64,000 nucleotides of DNA from Amycolatopsis jejuensis (GTDB lineage: Bacteria; Actinomycetota; Actinomycetes; Mycobacteriales; Pseudonocardiaceae), in NCBI RefSeq assembly GCF_000717335.1, contig NZ_JNYZ01000007.1, positions 62,001 to 126,000 of the forward strand, written 5' to 3'. Below the pieces are notes generated by a model. That model was not told the DNA's origin. It did not search any database and saw only the letters and a program-made list of their open reading frames with translations. Both the position numbers and the translations under genes were made by a program. Of the stretch, positions 51,910 through 61,072 are shown in pieces. Each line of letters starts with the position of its first letter. Position 1 is the first letter of the stretch.

Positions 51910-54147
51910 TCAGCTGCCCGGCGAGAAGTTCCGCAGCCGCAAGCTGTTGGACACCACCAGCACCGACGACAACGACATCGCCGCCCCGGCGATCAGCGGG
52001 TTCAGCAGCCCGAGCGCCGCGAGCGGCAGCGCGGCGACGTTATATCCGAACGCCCAAGCCAGGTTGCTCCGGATGGTCCTGAACGTCCGTTGCGCCAAGC
52101 GGATCGCATCCGGCAGCACCGCCAGGTCGTCGCGGACCAGGATGATGTCGGCCGATCGCAGGGCCAGGTCGGTCCCCTCGGCAATGGCCAGCCCGAGGTC
52201 CGCGGTCGCCAGCGCAGGCGCGTCGTTCACCCCGTCGCCGACCATCGCGACCCGATGTCCCTTGCGCTGCAACGCAGACACTGCCTCAGCCTTCTCACTG
52301 GGCAGAACCCCGGCGAGCACTTCCGGGATCCCGACCTCTGCGGCCACAGCCTGAGCGGTCGCCTCGTTGTCGCCGGTGAGCAAAACCGTGCGCAACCCCA
52401 GCCGATGCAACTGCGCAACTGCCGCGCGCGCCGACGGTTTCACCTCGTCCCGCACCACGAGCATTCCCGCCATTGCCCCGGCACACGACACCAGCACGAC
52501 GGTCGCCCCCGTGTCTTCGGCATCCACCACCGCCGCCGCGACCTCCGAGCCGACCGGAATCCCTTCCTCAGTAAGGAATCGTGGCCGACCGACCAGCACG
52601 GACTGTCCATCGACGACGCCCCGCGCACCCAACCCCGGCAATGCCTGAAACTCGGCGGCGTCCGGAAGTTCCTCCGCGTAGCCGGCAACGATCGCCGCCG
52701 CAATCGGGTGTTCCGACGAATCCTCGACGGCAGCAGCGAGCCGCAGCACCTCCGCCGCCGAGAGTGACCCGAACGACCTGGTCTCGGCAAGCGACATCCG
52801 ACCTCGGGTGACCGTGCCGGTCTTGTCCAGCACCACCGTGTCGACCGAACGACTCGCCTCGAGCGCATCCGGCCCCTTCACCAGAATGCCAAGCTGAGCA
52901 CCCCGGCCGACGCCGACCATCAGCGCCGTCGGAGTCGCAAGACCGAGCGCGCACGGGCACGCGATGATCAGCACCGACACCGCAGCACCGAACGCCGCCC
53001 GCCCCGGTTCCCCGGCGAGCAGCCATCCCGCCAAGGTGAGCACCGCGAGGGCGGACACCACCGGCACGAACACGGCGCACACCCGGTCGGCCATCCGCTG
53101 CACCGACGCCTTCCGTTCCTGCGCCCGCTCGGCCAGCGCACTCATCTGCGCCAGCTGTGATCGCGCCCCGACGGCCCCGGCGCGTACCACCAGCCTCCCG
53201 TTCAGATTGATGCTCCCGCCGATCACCCGGGCACCCGGCCCGATCTCCGCGGGTACCGGCTCTCCGGTGATCGCACTGACGTCCACTGCGGACAGTCCAC
53301 TCTCGACAGTTCCGTCCGCAGCGATCTTCTCCCCCGGCCGCACCACGAACCGGTCGCCGACGACCAGTTCTCCGATGCCGGCAAGCACCTCGCCGTCCGC
53401 GCGCAGAATCCGCACGTCCTTGGCGGCAAGGCCGTCCAGCGCGCCGAGCAGATCCGCCGCACCCCGCCGTGACCGCAGCTCGAAGTACCTTCCGGCCAGC
53501 AAGAACGTGGTGACCCCGGCCGCGACATCCAGGTACACCGAATCGGCACCCGGCGCCGTGGCCCCGAAACCGAGCCAGTATCCCGCCTCCCCACCCGACC
53601 CGGTCATCACGGAAACCGCGGACCACAGATAGGAAGCCAGCACTCCCAGCGAAACCAGAGTGTCCATACTGGACGATGCGTGCCGCAGGTTTCGCAGCGC
53701 CGCACGATGGAACGGCGCCGCCGACCAGAACACCACCGGCGTGGCGAGCAGCAGGCAGACCAGTTCCCACGACGGGAACCGCAGCGACGGCACGAGCGCG
53801 AGCGTGATCGAGAGATTGCCCAGCGGGACGGCGAGCACAGCCGCAACGATCAGCCTGCGGCGCAGGTCGCGCACCCGGGCATCGCGCTTCTCCGGGCTCG
53901 ATTCGCCGCGAAGGGTTGCGGTGTACCCCGCACGCTCGACCGTCGCGACCAGCTTGGCCGGATCGAGGTCGGCCGGGTAGTGGACGCTCGCGCGTTCGGT
54001 GGCGTAATTGACGGTGGCACGGACGCCGTCGAGCTTGCCGAGGGAACGTTCGACGCGCGCCGCGCATGCGGCACAGGTCATCCCGCCGACGGCGAGATCG
54101 AGGTGACGGGTGGGGGTCGCCGCGGGGGCGGCGGTCTGCGTGGACAT
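51910..54147 (-). CDS. Copper-transporting P1B-type ATPase
   Basis: The 745-residue heavy-metal pump has one N-terminal metal-binding domain with GMTCAAC (Cys25, Cys28) and the CPC ion-binding motif in helix 6 (IIACPCALGLATP, about residue 398). DKTGT has the phosphorylated Asp at about 441, followed by the nucleotide-domain HP motif in EDSSEHPIAAA and GDGVNDAPAL. The CPC plus C-terminal NxxxxxLNPLIA and SSVLVVSNSLRL pattern is Cu(I) type. ATG 54147 is preceded by GGAG. It exports Cu(I) or supplies it to cuproenzymes, consistent with the CopD-CtaG fusion nearby. Confidence 0.93.
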   Translation of the reverse strand: MSTQTAAPAATPTRHLDLAVGGMTCAACAARVERSLGKLDGVRATVNYATERASVHYPADLDPAKLVATVERAGYTATLRGESSPEKRDARVRDLRRRLIVAAVLAVPLGNLSITLALVPSLRFPSWELVCLLLATPVVFWSAAPFHRAALRNLRHASSSMDTLVSLGVLASYLWSAVSVMTGSGGEAGYWLGFGATAPGADSVYLDVAAGVTTFLLAGRYFELRSRRGAADLLGALDGLAAKDVRILRADGEVLAGIGELVVGDRFVVRPGEKIAADGTVESGLSAVDVSAITGEPVPAEIGPGARVIGGSINLNGRLVVRAGAVGARSQLAQMSALAERAQERKASVQRMADRVCAVFVPVVSALAVLTLAGWLLAGEPGRAAFGAAVSVLIIACPCALGLATPTALMVGVGRGAQLGILVKGPDALEASRSVDTVVLDKTGTVTRGRMSLAETRSFGSLSAAEVLRLAAAVEDSSEHPIAAAIVAGYAEELPDAAEFQALPGLGARGVVDGQSVLVGRPRFLTEEGIPVGSEVAAAVVDAEDTGATVVLVSCAGAMAGMLVVRDEVKPSARAAVAQLHRLGLRTVLLTGDNEATAQAVAAEVGIPEVLAGVLPSEKAEAVSALQRKGHRVAMVGDGVNDAPALATADLGLAIAEGTDLALRSADIILVRDDLAVLPDAIRLAQRTFRTIRSNLAWAFGYNVAALPLAALGLLNPLIAGAAMSLSSVLVVSNSLRLRNFSPGS

Positions 54148-54326
54148 GATTCTCCGGGGTCCGGTTCGGGCACGAGCTGGTGGCAGTGCCGGCGCCGGGT
54201 CGATTCCCATCCTACCCCAGAAAATCGGTCGCCACTCCTTCGGGTGACTCGGGAACCTTTCAGGCCTCCCGAACGACTATCCGGATGGTGGCAGTGCCCG
54301 ACCAACCCCGAGAGCCAGGAGTGACA

Positions 54327-54566
54327 ATGACCGAATCCCTTTCCCCGCAAGGAACTCTGCACCACGTGACCACATTCTGCGGCAACTGCGACTGCGGCTG
54401 CCCGGAACTCTTCCTGGACGAGTCCGCCCCGCCCGAACGCCGCGTCGTCCTCACCGACGATCACGGGCAGCGGGTGCAGATGAGCCTGGCGCAACTGAGG
54501 ATTGTCGTGGACGACGTGAAATCCGGGAAGCTGGATCACGTGCTCAATACTGTGGATGGCGGGTGA
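54327..54566 (+). CDS. Small Cys-rich protein, unknown function
   Basis: A 79-residue protein starting MTESLSPQGTLHHVTTF, with a tight cluster of four cysteines, CGNCDCGCPELF, then a charged C-terminal part (VVLTDDHGQRVQMSLAQLRI). The cysteine spacing suggests binding of Cu(I), Zn or an Fe-S cluster. AGGAG precedes ATG 54327. It is divergent from the copper ATPase and close to the CopD-CtaG gene, so a metal role is plausible. I do not recognise the family with certainty. The 186 bases that follow hold nothing I can identify. Confidence 0.75.
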   Translation: MTESLSPQGTLHHVTTFCGNCDCGCPELFLDESAPPERRVVLTDDHGQRVQMSLAQLRIVVDDVKSGKLDHVLNTVDGG

Positions 54567-54752
54567 GATCGGGTGCGTACAACGAGATCAGGCAGACGGG
54601 CGGGCCGTTGGCTTGCGATTCTGCGAACCCGGTGGCTTCGGCGATTCCGGCGCAGGCCCGCGGAATCACGCCTCAGCCTGCGTCGGCACCTCGCGGTTCG
54701 ACGCTCGATTCCCCACGCGGACACGCCGAATCCCCTTGCCCAGTCCGCAGAA

Positions 54753-56693
54753 TCAACGTCGCCGCGCGGCCAATTCGGCGAGCATTGCGTTGTAGGCGGA
54801 GAAATCGTCGTCCTCGCCTTGGTCGAATCGGCGGTCCAGCCGGGCAGCTTCGCGGTCGTCGTGCCGGCCCCATTGCACCAGCAGCGCGACGACCACCACG
54901 ATCATCGGAAGCTCGCCGGTCGCCCATGCGATCCCGCCGCCGAGGCGCTGGTCGGTGAGCAGGTCCGGCATCCACGGAAGGGAGAGGTACCGGTAGAACG
55001 TCTCGGCGATCACCGTCTGCTTGTTCATCAGGATCACGCCGAAGAACGCGTGGAACGGCATCACCGCGAACATCATGCCGAGCCGGGCGAGGTGCGGCAT
55101 CGTGCGCGGTGGCCGGTCCACGCCGATCACCAGCCAGAAGAAGACGTAGCCGGACACCACGAAATGAAGGTTCATGAGCTGGTGCGCCCAGTGGTACAGC
55201 ATCGCCTCGCCGAACAGGCCGGAGAAGTACAGCGCGTAGTACGACCCGACGAAAACCACGGCCGCCACGAGCGGGTGCGCGACCAGCCGCGCGAACCGCG
55301 AATGCAGCAGCGCCACGAGCCACTCCCGCGGGCCGGCCGGTCCGTCGCCCGCCACCGGCAGGGCGCGCAGAGCGAGGGTGATCGGCCCGCCCAGCACGAG
55401 GAGCACCGGCGCGAGCATGGCGAGCGTCATGTGGGTGACCATGTGCATGCTGAAAGTCCCCGAGGAGTACTTGCCCACGCCCGAAGACGTCGCGATCAGC
55501 ACGGTTGCCCAACCGCAGGTCCACGCCCAGGTACGCCCGCGCGGCCAAGCGTCGCCCCGCTTTCGGAGTCGGCGGACGCCCAGCGCGTACGCCACGACGG
55601 CAAGCACTGCGAGCACCCCGAGCAGCAGGTCGGGGCGCCAGTCCAGGAGGAGGCGCGCAAAGGTCGGCGGATCGGGCAGGTCGTAGCCGAGCACGGTTTC
55701 CCCGACGGTCGCCGGATCGGCGACGAAAGCCGGCGGTACGAGGTGCGCGAGCCCGGCCGACACGCCCATTGCCCCGGCCAGCGCCACGACTTCCGCCACG
55801 AGAGCCGCTCTTCCGGTACCGGTTCGCCGGCGGGCAGCGGCAATCAGCACCGCCAGCACCGCTGTGATCGCGACCTTCGCACCCAGGAGCAAGCCGTAGC
55901 CACTGAACAGTCCCGCCGGACGCGCGAGCGCCAGCCCGTCGACGAGTCCGGACACGGCGAGCACGACCAGGCATCCGGTCGCCAAGCGCCGGTACCGCTG
56001 CAGTGCAACCTCCCGTACCGGACCCGATCGTCGAACGTGGAACAGCAGCGCCACCAGCGTACCGGTCCACAATGCGGCGGCGATCACATGCCATACCAGG
56101 GAATTCGTGGCCAGGTCATGCCACTGGCCGACGGACACGTGACCGGCGACGGCTCGCGGCAGCAATCCGACGGCCGCGATTCCCAGCCACAGCACGGTGC
56201 TCCGCCAGCTGAGGGTGCACCAGGCGCCGACCGCCACGACCAACGCCGCAGCCAGGACGCAGAGCCAGGCTTTCGGTTCCTCCATGGCATCGACGAGGAC
56301 GAGGAGGTTGGTCAGGTGGAATGCCTCGGACACCGGACGGCCGGACGCATCGGCAGCGTCGAACGGCACCAGTACCGCCGCGGCGAGGGCCCAGACGACC
56401 GCTGCACCGGCCGCGGTGCGGGTGGCGGCATAGCCGTCCGCGGAAAGCTTGCCCGACTTTCCGGGCGGGCTCAGGAAAGCAGCGAACGCAAGTGCGCCGA
56501 CGCACACCACGCCGGCCGCGTCGGCGACCAGACGGAGCAAGGAGGTGCCGAGCGAGGTGAGCGGCCCCGGCGACGGGTTGCCGAGTGCCGCATAGACGTC
56601 GCCTGCGGCAGCAACCACCACGACGACGACCACGGCGGCAAGTCCCGCAGCGGCAAGCAAACCCCGCCGGTGCGGAGAGGGGATAGTGCGCAC
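54753..56693 (-). CDS. CopD-CtaG fusion: copper resistance / cytochrome oxidase assembly membrane protein
   Basis: A 646-residue membrane protein with about 14-16 helices. The N-terminal half (to about 320) has the CopD pattern (TSLVWHVIAAALWTGTLVALLFH). The C-terminal half is a caa3-oxidase assembly factor CtaG-like domain with conserved His residues (GTFSMHMVTHMTLAMLAPVLL, YHWAHQLMNLHFVVSGYVFFW, MPFHAFFGVILM). Such fusions are common in actinobacteria and deliver copper for cytochrome oxidase or copper resistance. It ends in a charged cytoplasmic tail. The neighbouring Cu-ATPase, DUF5134 and PepSY genes fit this role. Confidence 0.9.
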   Translation of the reverse strand: MRTIPSPHRRGLLAAAGLAAVVVVVVVAAAGDVYAALGNPSPGPLTSLGTSLLRLVADAAGVVCVGALAFAAFLSPPGKSGKLSADGYAATRTAAGAAVVWALAAAVLVPFDAADASGRPVSEAFHLTNLLVLVDAMEEPKAWLCVLAAALVVAVGAWCTLSWRSTVLWLGIAAVGLLPRAVAGHVSVGQWHDLATNSLVWHVIAAALWTGTLVALLFHVRRSGPVREVALQRYRRLATGCLVVLAVSGLVDGLALARPAGLFSGYGLLLGAKVAITAVLAVLIAAARRRTGTGRAALVAEVVALAGAMGVSAGLAHLVPPAFVADPATVGETVLGYDLPDPPTFARLLLDWRPDLLLGVLAVLAVVAYALGVRRLRKRGDAWPRGRTWAWTCGWATVLIATSSGVGKYSSGTFSMHMVTHMTLAMLAPVLLVLGGPITLALRALPVAGDGPAGPREWLVALLHSRFARLVAHPLVAAVVFVGSYYALYFSGLFGEAMLYHWAHQLMNLHFVVSGYVFFWLVIGVDRPPRTMPHLARLGMMFAVMPFHAFFGVILMNKQTVIAETFYRYLSLPWMPDLLTDQRLGGGIAWATGELPMIVVVVALLVQWGRHDDREAARLDRRFDQGEDDDFSAYNAMLAELAARRR

Positions 56694-56865
56694 ACACGAG
56701 TGGTCGGGCGGAACCGCCCGCGAGTTCCCGCGATCCGGATCACGTTGGGGTCAATGTCCAAGGCACCTGGACAGGATGGAGCGGCACAGGACCGCAGTCA
56801 GGCGCGACCCGGCAAGCGAAACTGCGACCCGGCAAGGCACCACGACCCACGAGCGAGGACGGGGC

Positions 56866-57441
56866 TTACATCGCGTTGCCGGTTTCCTCCTGCGCGCGCA
56901 GGAGGTCCTCGCGGGCGCGGGCCACCCTGGAGCGCACCGTTCCGACCGGGCAGCCGCACACTTCGGCGACCTCGGCGTAGGAGAGGCCGAGGAATTGGGT
57001 CAGCACCAAGGCTTCCCGGCGATCCTCGTCCAGGGTGTCGAGCAGCAGTCCCAGTTCGATCAGGTCCTCGAACCCCGCGGTGCGGGTGCGGGCGGACTGT
57101 TCCTCTGCCGCACGTTGCCAGTCCGCCGTGCCCGACTCGCGGGGGCGCGCGGACCGGGCGCGGATGCGGTCCACCACGACGCGTCGTGCGATGGACAGCA
57201 GCCACGTGCGCGAGGACGACCGGCCGGCGAACCGGGGCAGCGAGCCGAAGGCACGCAGATACGTTTCCTGGGTGAGGTCGTCGGCGTCGGCCGGGCTGGT
57301 CCGGTGGGCCAGGAACCGCCATACGTCGGCCTGGGTCGCGCGCACCCAGTGCTCGAGCGCGACGCGGTCGCCCCGGCCGCCGGCGAGGGCGAGCACGGTG
57401 ATCCGCTCGTCGTCGTTGTCGCGGCCGGTGGACACGACCAT
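56866..57441 (-). CDS. ECF-type RNA polymerase sigma factor
   Basis: The 191-residue sigma-70 family protein has region 2 (WRFLAHRTSPADADDLTQET, YLRAFGSLPRFAGRSSSRTW) and region 4 (DRREALVLTQFLGLSYAEVA, EVCGCPVGTVRSRVARARED). Regions 1.1 and 3 are missing, as in ECF sigma factors. ATG 57441 was chosen at the start of the conserved part. A zinc-finger anti-sigma gene is divergent, 103 bp away. The pair sits within copper-handling genes, so it may respond to copper or redox stress. Confidence 0.92.
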   Translation of the reverse strand: MVVSTGRDNDDERITVLALAGGRGDRVALEHWVRATQADVWRFLAHRTSPADADDLTQETYLRAFGSLPRFAGRSSSRTWLLSIARRVVVDRIRARSARPRESGTADWQRAAEEQSARTRTAGFEDLIELGLLLDTLDEDRREALVLTQFLGLSYAEVAEVCGCPVGTVRSRVARAREDLLRAQEETGNAM

Positions 57442-57544
57442 CACGGTAGTCCATCCCGTTCGAGAGGGGTTTCGTGACCAGCTTCCGGGAAGAAAGTCGG
57501 ACGTGCCGGGAACTTCGGTGGCCGTTCGCGCGACTAGGAGAGAC

Positions 57545-58273
57545 GTGAGCTGTGAAATCTTCCGCGAAGCGCTGTCCGCACGGCTCGACGGCGAGACCGG
57601 ACCGCTGCCCGGGGAGCAGGTCGACGAGCACCTCGTGACCTGCGTGTCCTGCCGCAGCTGGTACGACCGCAGCGTCGCGTTGCGCCGGAGTTTCCTGGTC
57701 CGCAGCGCGCCCGCGGTGCCGGACCTGACCGATCGCATCCTCGCCGATACCCCGGCGCCGCCGCGGGAGAAGTGGGGACTGCGGGTCGCGCTCGGGCTGG
57801 TCGGGCTGGTCCAGTGCGGGCTGGCGTTCGCGCAGCTGCTGGGCATGGACAACGCGCACGGCGGCGGGTTCATGACGGGCCACCTCCTGAACGAGAGTGC
57901 CGCCTGGAATCTCGCGGTCGGCGTCGGGCTGCTGTGGGCTGCCCTGCGGACCCGCGCGGCGGCCGGTCAGCTGCCGATGATCACCGGGTTCGTGATCGTT
58001 CTCGCAGTGCTCACCACCAGTGACCTGATCGGCGACCGCGTCACAGCCGGCCGGGTGCTCTCGCACGTCTTCCTCGTCGCGGGGCTCGCGCTGCTCTACG
58101 CGGTCCACCGGCAGCACCGGCTCCGGCACCAGCCCGGTCCCGACCTCGCGGACACCGCCGACGATCCGGCCGACACCACCATTACCACCCGCGGTACACT
58201 CGCGCTGGCGCGCCCGCACCCGAAACGCGGCCGCGACTCGCAGCGCCCGACCGGACGGCACCACGCGGCCTGA
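57545..58273 (+). CDS. Zinc-finger anti-sigma factor, membrane-bound
   Basis: The 242-residue protein has an N-terminal ZAS-type motif: His29, Cys33 and Cys36 in DEHLVTCVSCRSW. About four hydrophobic segments follow between 75 and 190 (LRVALGLVGLVQCGLAF, AAWNLAVGVGLLWAAL, ITGFVIVLAVLTTSD and VFLVAGLALLYAV), then a polar tail. It should hold the adjacent ECF sigma factor at the membrane. GTG 57545 has AGGAG 5 nt upstream. The loop between the first two helices is His/Met-containing (MDNAHGGGFMTGH), so it could sense a metal. Confidence 0.87.
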   Translation: MSCEIFREALSARLDGETGPLPGEQVDEHLVTCVSCRSWYDRSVALRRSFLVRSAPAVPDLTDRILADTPAPPREKWGLRVALGLVGLVQCGLAFAQLLGMDNAHGGGFMTGHLLNESAAWNLAVGVGLLWAALRTRAAAGQLPMITGFVIVLAVLTTSDLIGDRVTAGRVLSHVFLVAGLALLYAVHRQHRLRHQPGPDLADTADDPADTTITTRGTLALARPHPKRGRDSQRPTGRHHAA

Positions 58274-58837
58274 TCAGATCATCGCGACGGTCATCACCGC
58301 CATCCCCAGGCTCATCACGCCCTCCATCAGGAGCCCGGTGGTGCGCCGGCCGGGCCGGGTTTCGACGCGGGCGTGGTCGATCGCGCGAGCCAGCCACGCG
58401 ATACCGGCGGCCAGGAAAACGACCGTGAGCCCCACCGCAACCACCACGACGTGCGATGGCGAGTGCCCCGTCATCGTCATGCCCGCGTGCCCGGCGTGCC
58501 CACCTGCCGTGGTCGACATCGTCATCCCAGCCCACGGCATCACGAAAGCCATCCACGCCATCCCAGCCATCATCAGCGCGTGGTACATCCGGCCGTGCTT
58601 CGCGGTGACCGCGAACCAGACCGCCGCCGCGGCGAACAGGACGACCTGCGGCATCCGCGCGAAACTCATCGTCGCGGGCCAGGCCATCGTGATCATGCCG
58701 GCGCACATCAGCGTGTGCAGGACGTCCGAGACCCGGCCCGTGATGCCCACCTGCCGGACGCACCGTTCGAGACAGAACACCCCGGCCGCGGCGAACAGTG
58801 CGGTGAGAATCCAGCGCAACCCCGGGTCCGCGATCAC
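58274..58837 (-). CDS. DUF5134 membrane protein with Met/His-rich copper-binding-like segment
   Basis: The 187-residue protein has about five helices. A loop rich in Met and His (GMTMSTTAGGHAGHAGMTMT followed by GHSPSH) and several Met residues in the helices (MYHALMMAGMAWMAFVMPWA) suggest copper binding. DUF5134 has no settled function. GTG 58837 overlaps the stop of the PepSY gene (GTGA), so the two are cotranscribed. It converges with the anti-sigma gene with no gap. Confidence 0.82.
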   Translation of the reverse strand: MIADPGLRWILTALFAAAGVFCLERCVRQVGITGRVSDVLHTLMCAGMITMAWPATMSFARMPQVVLFAAAAVWFAVTAKHGRMYHALMMAGMAWMAFVMPWAGMTMSTTAGGHAGHAGMTMTGHSPSHVVVVAVGLTVVFLAAGIAWLARAIDHARVETRPGRRTTGLLMEGVMSLGMAVMTVAMI

Positions 58838-60993
58838 CGCGCGACTCCCCGACGCAGGCCGACGAGGTAGTCGAGCACGAGGAAACCGAGCAGCGACAAG
58901 CCGAACACCGGCAGGAACCAGGCCAGCCCGGCCGCACCGACAAGCACCGGCGCCAGCACCCGGCCGGGGACCCGGCGCCAGGTTCCCCGCGCCGGTGGCC
59001 TGCCGAACCGCCCACCTGACAGCCAAGCGACTCGCCCAACTCCTGGCCGACCGAGCCACCCAACCGGCGCCCGGCCGACCCGCCCAACCGGTAGCCGGTC
59101 AACCCGACCACGACCCGATGCACCGCCGACCCGCCCAGCCGATAGCCGGTCGACCAGACCACCAGCCGACGCACCGCCGACCCGCCCAGCCGATAGCCGG
59201 TCAATCCAGCCAACTCGTGGCCGACCGACCCGCCCAACTGGCAGCCGACCGACCCGCGCAACCGGCAGCCGGTCGACCCGACCACGACCCGATGCACCGC
59301 CGACCCGCGAGGGTCCCACGCGCGTTGCGCCCGGCGGCGCGTCGTCGTCCGTGGCCCCGTCGACCCGCGCGCGATCTCCCGCAGGCAACAGCTCCTGGCT
59401 GTCACCGACGGGCAGGTCCTCCGGCCTCGCCCGGGTTGGGCGGCGGTGCCACCACATCCGGTACCCCCAGCCGATCACGCACATCAGCGTGACGCCCAGG
59501 ACCGTCAGCAGGATCTGGTTCGCGAGGCCGAACAGCGCACCCATGTGGGCGTCGATGCCCCAGCTGCTCAGTTTCGCGGCCAGCGGGAAGTCGGCGAAGC
59601 GCAGGGTTCCGGTGAGCCGCCCGGTACCAGGGTCGACGGACATCGAATCCCGCCGGTCCGGCCAGCCCGAGCCGACTTGTTCCACCGCGTAACCTCCGCC
59701 TGCGGCCGGTGGGCGGATCTCGACCGGGTCCGCCAGGCCCGCTCGCGCGGTGGCGTCTCGCACGGTCTGCCAGCCGACGTCACCGGGGGTTCCGGTACCG
59801 GCGGGCATCGACGGGGTCGTCCAGTCCAAAGTGGACCGCAGGGTGGTGATGTTGGCGCCGGCGTGGAGGGACCAGGTGAGTCCGGTGGCGGACAGGAACA
59901 GCAAGCCCAGTGCGATCCACAGTCCGGCTGTACCGTGCCACGACAGCAGCCGTCGTCGGCCGGGTTTTCCGCCGGACGGGAAGAGCAGCCGACGGCCGAG
60001 ACCGGGGGACGGCGGTTTTGCGTCTGCTGGCGGAAACGACCGGCTGGGGTTCGCGCCCGCACTGGAGGACTGCCGACCAAACCTTCCGCCCGCGCCGGAA
60101 GACGGACGTTCAAAGCTCACCCCCGTGCCGGACAGTCGACTCCCAAAGCCCACTCCGGAAGACCGAGGCCCAAAGCTCCCGCCCCCTCCGGAAGACCGAC
60201 GTTCAAGGCTCACGTCCGCGCCAGACAACTGACGCCCAAAACCCACGCCCCCTCCAGAAGACCGGCGTCCAAAGCCCACTCCAGAAGACACCCACCCGCC
60301 CACCCCCAAAGGTCGACGCCCAAAGCCCAGTCCCGCAAGGGAAAACAACCGGCCCAGGCGGCCAGGCGGCCCAACCTCCGGGCCTGCAAGCAAAAACTGC
60401 TCCGGCCCGTGACCAACCCCGGAAACCCCACGCCTCCGGGACCTGCGCACCTGACGGCCCAGCCACAATGCCACCCCGGCCACCGTGATCACCCACAGCC
60501 AGCTCGCGGCCAGTTCACTGTACAGACGGCCGAAGTCGCCCAGATGGAGGTTGCGGTGCAGAGTATCGACCCAAGCACGGAGCGGCAACGCTTGCCCGCT
60601 GCCGTAAGTTTCCAGCGCACCGCGGAGTTCGCCGTTGTGGGGGTTGACAAATACCGTGTACCGGTAGCTCGGTGCCAGCCCAGGGCGGTCGAAGATCACC
60701 TGCGTCGTGTCGATCGGCGACGGGGCCGGACGGACGCCCGCAATCGTTCCGTCCGGCACCGTGCCCTTGGCAATCGCGACTTGCCGATCTAGTGGGATCA
60801 CCTCACCTGCTGCAGGTACGTGCAGTTCCTTCGCATACACGGCTTGTTCCAGCTGGGGCGTCCACACGTACGCAACCCCGGTGAGGGCCGCGACCAGCAG
60901 AAACGGGCCGACGAACACGCCGGCATAGTAGCGCAGCCGCAGCATCAGCGGGCGGAGTTCCGCCCAACCTGCTCGGGTACCGAAGCTGGACAT
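58834..60993 (-). CDS. PepSY-associated TM protein with two repetitive inserts
   Basis: The 719-residue protein is of the PepSY-TM (DUF/PiuB-like) family. Residues 20-45 are helix 1 (YYAGVFVGPFLLVAALTGVA), followed by a PepSY-like periplasmic domain (VAIAKGTVPDGTIAGVRPAP, HNGELRGALETYG) and helix 2 at about 162-180. Helix 3 is at about 353-375 (SWHGTAGLWIALGLLFLSAT) with a second PepSY region, and further helices lie at about 490-515 and 680-712. The two cytoplasmic loops are inflated: residues 190-335 (GFGRRSSGGG-type repeats) and 555-672 (VDRLSAGRVGGASGRG-type repeats). Members are linked to iron or copper handling and reductase activity; function is not proven. Confidence 0.85.
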   Translation of the reverse strand: MSSFGTRAGWAELRPLMLRLRYYAGVFVGPFLLVAALTGVAYVWTPQLEQAVYAKELHVPAAGEVIPLDRQVAIAKGTVPDGTIAGVRPAPSPIDTTQVIFDRPGLAPSYRYTVFVNPHNGELRGALETYGSGQALPLRAWVDTLHRNLHLGDFGRLYSELAASWLWVITVAGVALWLGRQVRRSRRRGVSGVGHGPEQFLLAGPEVGPPGRLGRLFSLAGLGFGRRPLGVGGWVSSGVGFGRRSSGGGVGFGRQLSGADVSLERRSSGGGGSFGPRSSGVGFGSRLSGTGVSFERPSSGAGGRFGRQSSSAGANPSRSFPPADAKPPSPGLGRRLLFPSGGKPGRRRLLSWHGTAGLWIALGLLFLSATGLTWSLHAGANITTLRSTLDWTTPSMPAGTGTPGDVGWQTVRDATARAGLADPVEIRPPAAGGGYAVEQVGSGWPDRRDSMSVDPGTGRLTGTLRFADFPLAAKLSSWGIDAHMGALFGLANQILLTVLGVTLMCVIGWGYRMWWHRRPTRARPEDLPVGDSQELLPAGDRARVDGATDDDAPPGATRVGPSRVGGASGRGRVDRLPVARVGRLPVGRVGRPRVGWIDRLSAGRVGGASAGGLVDRLSAGRVGGASGRGRVDRLPVGRVGRAPVGWLGRPGVGRVAWLSGGRFGRPPARGTWRRVPGRVLAPVLVGAAGLAWFLPVFGLSLLGFLVLDYLVGLRRGVAR
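58978..59331 (-). repeat. Repetitive insert 2 in the PepSY gene
   Basis: About 118 codons of RVGGASGRGRVDRLPVGRVG-type imperfect repeats, strongly Arg/Gly/Val-rich, before the last two helices. The DNA shows recurring units of about 30-60 bp (CCGACCCGCCCAACC and GATAGCCGGTC blocks). Confidence 0.85.
59989..60426 (-). repeat. Repetitive insert 1 in the PepSY gene
   Basis: About 146 codons between helices 2 and 3 built from imperfect repeats of VGFGRRSSGGG and VSFERPSSGAG type, with a period of roughly 10-14 codons. It lies in a cytoplasmic loop that is short in ordinary members of the family. Confidence 0.85.
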
Positions 60994-61072
60994 CGGGCTC
61001 CTTTGCGTGGTCCGCCTCCCGAAAGAGTCGGCCCGCGCGGGTGCCTGGTTCCCGGCGCCGCTGTGACAGGGC

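Noticed and set aside
54584..54752. Possible small genes after the Cys-rich gene
   Set aside because: Frames on both strands are Arg-rich with no ribosome-binding site or recognisable sequence.
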